Assembly (NCBI GenBank): GCA_009787945.1 | Contig: WQSI01000012.1 | Location: 1-26,112, forward strand | DNA from: Defluviitaleaceae bacterium | GTDB taxonomy: Bacteria; Bacillota; Clostridia; Lachnospirales; WRAX01 | Reading direction: 5' to 3' | DNA length: 26,112 nt | Position numbers and translations under genes: made by a program | Part shown: positions 20,191 to 26,112 of the stretch, piece after piece | How the letters are laid out: each line of letters opens with the position of its first letter | How positions within the stretch are numbered: position 1 is the first letter of the stretch | Notes under the pieces: model-generated | Database searches by the model: none | What the model was told of the DNA's origin: nothing | The model's input: only the letters and a program-made list of their open reading frames with translations

Positions 20191-23100
20191 ATGACTAGAA
20201 GCGAAAAGAACCAGATAAAATCGAAAAACCGCCTGGGAACACGGGCTCGTTTTATGTATATGGCTGTACCTGCTGTTGCCATTGTTGTTTTGCTTATAAT
20301 TGGCAATATAGTTTCGAGTAATATTGCGGATGATTTTGCCAGAAGGCTTGCTCGGCAGTATTCTATAGAGGCGGCGAGCAGTTTTCAAATAGCAACTAGC
20401 CCTCATTTTATTTTGATGCAGCAAATTTCAGACTCTACCACCATTTCCCGCTGGCTTTCGGCAAGTGATGACGCCTACCAACATGATAAGTTGCTGGCTT
20501 TTGAGGAAATCATGGGCTTTGCCAGGGGTATTGAGTATATACATCTTATGTTTACTTCATATAGAACCATGCAGGCGTATAATATATATGCGGACATGGC
20601 TTTTGATGAGTTTTTGCCTTGGGTAACGGTTGGAACAGGTGAAGCGGGTCAGTGGTTTCACGATACGAGGGACGCAGAAATACCCTTTATATTAAACATC
20701 CAGAGAGTGGGTGTGGGCAGTGAAGAGTATGAGTTATACATATGGACAAACAGCCGCATGTATTATAAAGACGAGTTTGTAGGGGTTGTTACCACAGGAA
20801 CGCCCTTTAACCCTGTTTTTGATGTGGTTTTTGGGGAGTTTGATTCGACTTACCGCCGTGGATATATTATAGACCAGTACAGCAGTGTGCGGATTGACAG
20901 CGCAGGGAAATTACAAACCCATTATATGGGCTTTCCTATTGTTGCTGCAATTCCAGAGCTGGGCGATAACCGCGGTTTGCGCCAAGGCATTGCTGACCAT
21001 TTAGACTTGAGAACTAATGGGATTTTTCTGCCAGGGCTTTATACATATGAATCTATCCCCATGGATACGGGAGTTTATCTTTATGCCAGCATCGCCCCAA
21101 TTATGGGTACAAACTGGTCTGTTATCATCTTGTCTAGCCATTTAGGCATTTTTGCTGACAGCTATTTGCCTGTAATTATCGCCGCCTTTGCGTTTTTGGT
21201 GCTTATTATGGTAGCGGGGAATTTGATGATACGCCGTGTAGTGCTTGACCCTTTAGCCCACCTTACCTCCAGTGTGGAGGTTTCTGGTGATATTAACAGC
21301 ACGGGGGATTTGTTTGGCAACCAGCGGGAAGATGAGATTGGCTTGCTTTCCCGCACCATACAGTCTATGAGGAATGATTTGCGGGATGCCATGGAAAGGC
21401 AACGGAGGGCAGATGTGGCAGAGCAAAGCAACGAAGCCAAATCCCGCTTTTTGGCGCGTATGAGTCACGAAATACGCACGCCTATCACGTCTGTTTTGGG
21501 CATTTCTGAAATTCAACTGCGAAACCCGAAACATCCGCCTTATACAGAAGAATCCTTTGTGCGCATACATTCTGCCGCCCACATGTTGTTAAAATTGGTA
21601 AACGATATACTTGACCTTTCCAGTATCGAAGCTGAAAAGATGGCTTTGATTTCAGAGGAATATGATATTGCCAGCAACATCAGCGACGTGGTTCACCAAC
21701 ATCTTTCCAGCGTACATAAAAAGGGCATAACATTACAGCTTCATATAGATGAGAACCTGCCTGTTACCTTTATTGGCGATACCTTGCGCCTTGCCCAAAT
21801 TCTTAACAACATTTTGTCAAACGCCATTAAATATACCGAAAAAGGCAGGGTGGACCTGACGGCAAGTTGCGAAGGCTCTGCCAAAAAGGGCGAGGTTGCC
21901 ACCCTTGTTATATCTATACGGGATACGGGCATGGGCATGACCAAAGAGCAGCTTGATGCCCTTCACGAAGATTACACCCGTTTCCATGAGCGGGAAAACC
22001 TGCGCATAGGCGGCACAGGTCTTGGAATGGCAATTGTTTACAGCCTTGCAGAGATAATGAACGCCACAGTGGACGTGGAAAGCAAAGTGGGCGAAGGCAC
22101 TCTTATTACGGTGCGTTTGCCCCAGATAGTTGCAACTGATGAGGTGCTTGGAGAGGTTGCCGCCCGAAGCCTGGAGAGGTTTAAGGTTGGTTTAGGCTCT
22201 ATAAAATCGAAATTCTTGCCAGAGCCAATGCCTTATGGCAAGGTGCTTGTGGTGGATGATATGGAAGCAAACCTTTATGTGGCGCGTGGGCTGCTATCTT
22301 TTTACGGCTTGGAAATTGACTTTTGTGAAAACGGCTATGAAGCCGTTGAAAAGGTGCGCAAAGGCTATGTTTATGACATTGTGTTTATGGACCATATGAT
22401 GCCAGGCATGAACGGCATTGACACAATGCTGGCTATGCGCCAAATGGGATATACCGCCCCTGTTGTTGCCCTTACTGCCAACGCATTGGTTGGGCAGGCA
22501 GAAGAGTTTATGAGCAAAGGTTTTGACGGTTTTATTTCCAAGCCCATACAAACCAAGCAATTAAATGATGTGCTAAACAAGTTTGTACGGGATAAGCAAC
22601 CGCCCGAGGTGCTGGAAGCTGCCAAATCTACCAAAACAAACGGAAACAGGAACGCCATGGAAGATTATTTAGATGCCACCTGCACAAAATTGCGGGTAGA
22701 TTTTGCTAAGAACCACAAAAAAGCTTCTGATGATATTAAAAACGCCCTTAACGAAGGGGATAGACCAAAGGCGCACCGTTTGAGCCACAACCTTAAAAGC
22801 CTTGCTAACCTGATTGGAGAGGGAGGGCTTGCCAAAGCGGCAGAGCAGATAGAGCATTTGTTGGCGGCAGAGGCAGAGCCTTCTGAAGAGCAACTTGCCC
22901 TATTAGACAGCGAGCTTGCCCGCGCCCTGGAAACCATTGACATTCCCCGTTGTAGCGAGAAAGCGGAAACCGCCACCGACCTTCAAATGGGCGAAACGCG
23001 CAGGGAAAGGGTTGCTGATACACTGGAGAAGCTGACAATTTTGTTGAAGTCGCGCTCATCTAGCTCCACCCAAATATTAAGCGAATTGCTGGACATTCCC

Positions 23101-23193
23101 GAGGCGGCTGTTTTGGTGAAGCAAGTGGAAGAAATGGATTTTGCCTTGGCATCCAAAACCTTGGAAACCTTGCGGAAGGTGTTAGAGTTGTGA
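20191..23193 (+). CDS. Hybrid sensor histidine kinase with REC and Hpt domains
   Basis: A 1000-residue protein: membrane helix (about 23-42), extracellular Cache-like sensor (about 45-320), second helix (about 325-346), HAMP-like region (about 347-402), HisKA with H426 in FLARMSHEIRTPITSVLG, HATPase with N-box LNNILSNAIKY (538-548), DTGMGM (578-583) and the GGTGLGMAI loop, receiver with D734 in FMDHMMPGMNG and K784 in FISKPI, and an Hpt domain with H866 in AHRLSHNLKSLANLIG. A phosphorelay His-Asp-His is thus contained in one chain, needing a separate final response regulator, which is not in the window. A further about 60 residues at the C-terminus are unassigned. It is monocistronic by its own promoter and the following terminator. 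The ligand is unknown. Confidence 0.93.
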   Translation: MTRSEKNQIKSKNRLGTRARFMYMAVPAVAIVVLLIIGNIVSSNIADDFARRLARQYSIEAASSFQIATSPHFILMQQISDSTTISRWLSASDDAYQHDKLLAFEEIMGFARGIEYIHLMFTSYRTMQAYNIYADMAFDEFLPWVTVGTGEAGQWFHDTRDAEIPFILNIQRVGVGSEEYELYIWTNSRMYYKDEFVGVVTTGTPFNPVFDVVFGEFDSTYRRGYIIDQYSSVRIDSAGKLQTHYMGFPIVAAIPELGDNRGLRQGIADHLDLRTNGIFLPGLYTYESIPMDTGVYLYASIAPIMGTNWSVIILSSHLGIFADSYLPVIIAAFAFLVLIMVAGNLMIRRVVLDPLAHLTSSVEVSGDINSTGDLFGNQREDEIGLLSRTIQSMRNDLRDAMERQRRADVAEQSNEAKSRFLARMSHEIRTPITSVLGISEIQLRNPKHPPYTEESFVRIHSAAHMLLKLVNDILDLSSIEAEKMALISEEYDIASNISDVVHQHLSSVHKKGITLQLHIDENLPVTFIGDTLRLAQILNNILSNAIKYTEKGRVDLTASCEGSAKKGEVATLVISIRDTGMGMTKEQLDALHEDYTRFHERENLRIGGTGLGMAIVYSLAEIMNATVDVESKVGEGTLITVRLPQIVATDEVLGEVAARSLERFKVGLGSIKSKFLPEPMPYGKVLVVDDMEANLYVARGLLSFYGLEIDFCENGYEAVEKVRKGYVYDIVFMDHMMPGMNGIDTMLAMRQMGYTAPVVALTANALVGQAEEFMSKGFDGFISKPIQTKQLNDVLNKFVRDKQPPEVLEAAKSTKTNGNRNAMEDYLDATCTKLRVDFAKNHKKASDDIKNALNEGDRPKAHRLSHNLKSLANLIGEGGLAKAAEQIEHLLAAEAEPSEEQLALLDSELARALETIDIPRCSEKAETATDLQMGETRRERVADTLEKLTILLKSRSSSSTQILSELLDIPEAAVLVKQVEEMDFALASKTLETLRKVLEL

Positions 23194-23201
23194 TTTATAG
23201 C

Positions 23202-23229
23202 GGTAGGGGCGGGCATTGTCCGCCTTTTT
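23202..23229 (+). terminator. Palindrome copy serving as terminator of the kinase gene
   Basis: GGTAGGGGCGGGCATTGTCC then GCCTTTTTT. GGCGG...CCGCC with a short loop is followed by T6. It is a TAGGGGCG-family palindrome whose right half ends in the T-run instead of CCCTAC. The 378-bp gap 23194-23571 holds this, the repeats to 23503 and the csoR control region. Confidence 0.75.
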
Positions 23230-23231
23230 TA

Positions 23232-23257
23232 TTGTCATTCCAAGCGCGGGATGACGC
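23232..23257. repeat. GTCAT-type palindromic repeat, short
   Basis: TTGTCATTCCAAGCGCGGGA then TGACGC. It keeps GTCAT...ATGAC at its ends but the interior is shortened relative to the copy at 23418. Confidence 0.7.
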
Positions 23258-23283
23258 ATCAGGTACTTGACATCACTACCTAT

Positions 23284-23383
23284 CGTAGGGGCGCATATTA
23301 TGCGCCCGCTGTCGGGCAAACGTACTCTCCATAAACATCACGTTTATCGGACAACGGGCGCATAATATGCGCCCCTACGCGGG
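23284..23383. repeat. Inverted pair of TAGGGGCG palindromes
   Basis: Left: CGTAGGGGCGCATATTATGC then GCCCGCTGTCGGGCAAACGT. Right (inverted): ACGTTTATCGGACAACGGGC then GCATAATATGCGCCCCTACG. The two units are inverted copies over about 40 bp, so the whole 100 bp can form one long hairpin or two small ones. Confidence 0.85.
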
Positions 23384-23417
23384 TTTGGTGCGGGTAATAA
23401 CCGCATCCTCCCCAACC

Positions 23418-23447
23418 GTCATTGGCGGGTCAAGCGCGGGATGACGT
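23418..23447. repeat. GTCAT-type palindromic repeat
   Basis: CGTCATTGGCGGGTCAAGCG then CGGGATGACG, with a partial second copy (CGCGGGATGACGTACG) at 23456-23471. Confidence 0.75.
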
Positions 23448-23477
23448 ATAGGGCGCGCGGGATGACGTACGAAGGGC

Positions 23478-23503
23478 GCAGGGCGCATAATATGCGCCCC
23501 TAC
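23478..23503. repeat. TAGGGGCG palindrome (core CATAATATG)
   Basis: GCAGGGCGCATAATATGCGC then CCCTAC. It ends 21 bp before the -35 box of the csoR promoter. Confidence 0.85.
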
Positions 23504-23524
23504 AAAATTTTGTGAAAAAAGTTC

Positions 23525-23554
23525 TTGACATACCTATGGGGGGTATGGTATAGT
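23525..23554 (+). promoter_or_regulatory. Promoter of csoR-copA
   Basis: TTGACA (23525-23530), 18-bp spacer, TATAGT (23549-23554). The spacer is occupied by the CsoR-type operator. Confidence 0.8.
23529..23547. promoter_or_regulatory. CsoR-type operator
   Basis: ATACC-7nt-GGTAT with a G-rich centre (CATACCTATGGGGGGTATG) resembles the known CsoR box of Bacillus (TACC...GGGGGTA). It lies between the -35 and -10 boxes, so apo-CsoR binding would block RNA polymerase and Cu(I) would release it. Confidence 0.7.
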
Positions 23555-23571
23555 ATTAGAGAGGTGATTAG

Positions 23572-23832
23572 ATGGATAAAGAATTAACCAAAAAAATGGT
23601 ATCAAGGCTTAATAAAATTGAAGGGCAGGTTCGGGGGGTAAAGGGCATGATTGAGCAGGGCAAATATTGCGACGACATTCTCACCCAAATCGCTTCTGTT
23701 CAGGCGAGTATGGGTTCTGTTGCCAAAATACTTTTGGATAGCCACATAAAAACCTGCATAAGCCCCCGCCTTGCAGAAGGGGATGAGGGCGCAGTGGACG
23801 AACTTATCAAAACCGTTGGGAGGCTGATGTGA
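23572..23832 (+). CDS. csoR: Copper-sensing transcriptional repressor CsoR
   Basis: An 86-residue all-helical DUF156/CsoR protein: MDKELTKKMVSRLNKIEGQV, with the family's RLNKIEGQVRG motif. The Cu(I) ligands C33, H58 and C62 (KYCDDILTQ, SHIKTC) are all present, which separates it from formaldehyde- or nickel-type members. AGAGGTGATT is the ribosome site. The stop overlaps the copA start (TGATG), so the pair is translationally coupled and autoregulated through the upstream operator. Confidence 0.95.
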   Translation: MDKELTKKMVSRLNKIEGQVRGVKGMIEQGKYCDDILTQIASVQASMGSVAKILLDSHIKTCISPRLAEGDEGAVDELIKTVGRLM

Positions 23833-26112
23833 TGGAACAGATGATTTTAAACGTGTCAGGGATGACCTGCGCGGCGTGCAGTGGCGCGCTGGAGCGGGCT
23901 GTAGGGCGCAAGGAAGGGGTGGAAGAGGCTTCTGTAAACCTTGCTACGGAAAAGCTAACCCTTAAATTTAACAAAGATGTGATAACCCTTGATGAGGTTG
24001 TTGCTGTTGCTAAAAAGGCTGGGTTTGGCTTGGAAATCCCCTCTGGCACGCGGATTTTTAAGGTGGAAGGCATGACCTGCGCCGCCTGCTCTGGTGCGTT
24101 AGAGCGCACTGTTAAGCGGATTAGCGGGGTGACGGAGGCTTCTGTAAACTTTGCCGCGGAAAAGTTGCACCTAACCTACAATATGAACGAAGTTTCTGTT
24201 GTTGATGTGATAAAGGCGGCGAAAAAGGCGGGGTTTGACCTGCTAGAGGAAGAAAGCGTGGACGTGGAAGCGGCGCGGAAACAGCAAGAAACCCTTGCTT
24301 TGCGCAAGCGGCTGATTATTTCTGCCATTTTTACCTTCCCTTTGTTTGTTATTGCCATGGGTCCTCATGCTATGTATCTATTTGGCAATACAGAGCTGCA
24401 TCACTGGATTTTAAGCGAGTTTGCCTGGCAAAACACAATAATCCAGCTTCTTCTTACCATTCCTGTGGTTGTTGTTAACTGGAAAATTTATACCCGCGGC
24501 TTTAGCAATCTTTTTGTTAAGCGCAGCCCTAATATGGACTCTTTAATCGCAAAAGGCACAGCGGCAGCGTTTCTTTACAGCATTTATCTGACTGTTGCTA
24601 ATATTATTATGACAATAAACGGGCAGATTGGTCACGGATATGGGCAACGCCATGGTTATGAGCCGTTTTTTGAAATCGTAGGGGTAATTTTGACCTTGAT
24701 TGTTATGGGCAAATATATGGAAAGTATTGCCAAAGGCAAGACGGGAGAAGCCATTAAAAAGCTTATGGGGCTTGCGCCTAAGACTGCCAAAATAATCCGC
24801 AATGATGAAGAGGTTGAGGTTTATATTGATGAGGTTAGCGTTGGCGACATTATTGTGGTGCGCCCTGGGGAGAAAATGCCTGTTGATGGTGTTGTTACCG
24901 AAGGGGAAACCAGCGTAGACGAAAGCATGTTGACTGGGGAGAGTATGCCTGTTAGCAAGGCTACGGGCGACCCCGTTATCGGGGCTAGTATTAACAAAAA
25001 CGGCTCTATAAAATATCAAGCGACTAAGGTTGGGCGGGATACGGCACTGTCACAAATTATTAAGCTTGTGGAGGATGCCCAAGGGTCTAAAGCCCCAATA
25101 GCCGCCCTTGCAGATGCTATTTCTGAAAAGTTTGTGCCTACCATTATCGTCATCGCTATTTTGTCTTTGGCAGGCTGGTTCTTCTTCGGCGGGGATTTTA
25201 TAGCCGCAAATGCCGCTGGCGAGCCTTCTACAATTTGGTTTGCTATGCGTATATTTATTGCCATTCTTATTGTGGCTTGCCCTTGCGCTTTGGGGCTTGC
25301 CACCCCAACGTCAATTATGGTTGGCACGGGGAAAGGGGCAGAAAATGGGGTTCTGATTAAGTCTGGAGAAAGCTTGGAAACCGCTTACAAAATCCAAACT
25401 GTTGTTTTAGATAAAACTGGCACGATTACCGTGGGCAAGCCCCATGTGACGGATATTGTAACCAAAGGCGGTTATGATGCGGCGGAAATCCTGCGTTTGT
25501 CGGCTTCTGCCGAGAAAAAGTCCGAACATCCTCTTGGGGAAGCTATTGTGGCAAAAGGGCAGGAAGATGGGGTGGATTTTGCCGAGCCTACCGCCTTTAA
25601 CGCCATTACAGGGCAGGGGATTTCTGCTGAAATTGAAGGCAAGGGGTTGCTAATCGGCAACTTGCGTTTGATGAACGAAAATTCTATAAACCTTGGGGAA
25701 TATGCCCCAGAAAGCGACCGCCTGGCAGAAGAGGGCAAAACTCCTATGTATGTGGCGATAAACGGGGAAATGGCTGGGATTATTGCCGTGGCAGACATTA
25801 TCAAAGCAGACAGCAAGGCAGCTGTGGAGAAAATGCAGTCCATGGGCATTGAGGTTATTATGCTTACTGGCGATAACGCAAAAACTGCCCAAGCCGTTGC
25901 GAAGCAAGCAGGTATAACCAGCGTTCTTGCAGAGGTTTTGCCTGCTGATAAGGCTGATAATATTAAGAAATTGCAGGCAGAGGGCAAGAAGGTTGCTATG
26001 GTGGGGGATGGCATCAATGACGCTCCCGCTCTTGCCCAGGCTGACGTGGGCATTGCCATTGGGCAGGGAACGGATGTTGCAATCGAGTCTGCTGACATTG
26101 TGCTAATGCGCG
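23832..26112 (+). CDS. copA: Copper-exporting P1B-type ATPase CopA (3' end outside window)
   Basis: The frame is open from the ATG at 23832 to the right edge, 760 codons, lacking only the extreme C-terminus. It has two N-terminal heavy-metal-binding domains, each with MTCAACSGALE (MTCAAC at 11-16 and 81-86). Membrane helices follow, then an actuator with LTGES, a metal-site CPC motif (near 483-485, VACPCALG), the phosphorylation site DKTGT (D near 527), the nucleotide-binding HP motif (SEHPLG, H near 566), and MVGDGINDAPALAQADVGIA. It exports Cu(I) from the cytoplasm. A His-rich extracellular loop (GQIGHGYGQRHGYE) lies between helices, possibly metal-related. Confidence 0.97.
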   Translation, partial: MEQMILNVSGMTCAACSGALERAVGRKEGVEEASVNLATEKLTLKFNKDVITLDEVVAVAKKAGFGLEIPSGTRIFKVEGMTCAACSGALERTVKRISGVTEASVNFAAEKLHLTYNMNEVSVVDVIKAAKKAGFDLLEEESVDVEAARKQQETLALRKRLIISAIFTFPLFVIAMGPHAMYLFGNTELHHWILSEFAWQNTIIQLLLTIPVVVVNWKIYTRGFSNLFVKRSPNMDSLIAKGTAAAFLYSIYLTVANIIMTINGQIGHGYGQRHGYEPFFEIVGVILTLIVMGKYMESIAKGKTGEAIKKLMGLAPKTAKIIRNDEEVEVYIDEVSVGDIIVVRPGEKMPVDGVVTEGETSVDESMLTGESMPVSKATGDPVIGASINKNGSIKYQATKVGRDTALSQIIKLVEDAQGSKAPIAALADAISEKFVPTIIVIAILSLAGWFFFGGDFIAANAAGEPSTIWFAMRIFIAILIVACPCALGLATPTSIMVGTGKGAENGVLIKSGESLETAYKIQTVVLDKTGTITVGKPHVTDIVTKGGYDAAEILRLSASAEKKSEHPLGEAIVAKGQEDGVDFAEPTAFNAITGQGISAEIEGKGLLIGNLRLMNENSINLGEYAPESDRLAEEGKTPMYVAINGEMAGIIAVADIIKADSKAAVEKMQSMGIEVIMLTGDNAKTAQAVAKQAGITSVLAEVLPADKADNIKKLQAEGKKVAMVGDGINDAPALAQADVGIAIGQGTDVAIESADIVLMR

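Overview
The window reads as a chromosomal segment of an endospore-forming, copper-handling Firmicute of the class Clostridia. The evidence is a complete eight-gene spoIIIA operon, strong AGGAGG-type ribosome sites, consensus sigma-A promoters with 16-18 bp spacers, a CsoR/CopA pair and an rplI-dnaB locus. No rRNA, tRNA, CRISPR array or intact transposase was seen. Genus cannot be assigned from this window alone.

Layout. 1-1289 (minus): a truncated secreted or membrane-anchored protein with beta-helix-like repeats, and a CvpA-family membrane protein. Their promoter lies back to back with one for an XRE regulator (1433-2080) and a 30-residue ORF. 2176-2510 is gene-free and built of two tandem-repeat arrays plus an inverted pair of palindromes. 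It leads into a YvlB/LiaX-like DUF4097 protein (2511-3695). A 161-bp MITE-like palindrome (3733-3893) separates that gene from a convergent membrane-anchored XRE regulator (3897-4373). 4476-4811 carries what looks like a complete type I toxin-antitoxin module.

4904-12106 (minus) is one long directon, probably started by the consensus promoter at 12146-12174. In order it encodes a LysM/coiled-coil membrane protein, a DacF-like penicillin-binding protein lacking all its catalytic residues, a GNAT protein, ribosomal protein L9, a double-GNAT protein, the DnaB helicase, a 55-residue one-helix protein and a P-loop kinase-like protein. Divergent from it, a promoter followed directly by a roughly 104-nt self-complementary leader precedes a DUF2785 gene and a seven-bladed RCC1-like lipoprotein.

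14760-19956 is spoIIIAA-AH, the mother-cell part of the forespore-feeding channel, interrupted between spoIIIAD and spoIIIAE by a palindromic repeat cluster. 20191-23193 is a 1000-residue hybrid histidine kinase (sensor, HisKA, HATPase, REC, Hpt). After a dense repeat cluster, 23572-26112 holds csoR and the 5' part of copA behind a CsoR-type operator.

Two families of short palindromes are scattered through the intergenic spaces. One has constant arms (TAGGGGCG...CGCCC) around an interchangeable self-complementary core. The other is a GTCATxxCGxGxTTGAC type. The most interesting item is the module at 4476-4811: a 34-residue membrane peptide whose predicted mRNA has 5' and 3' ends complementary over about 24 bp, opposed by a convergent antisense RNA with a perfect TTGACA-17-TATAAT promoter and its own terminator.
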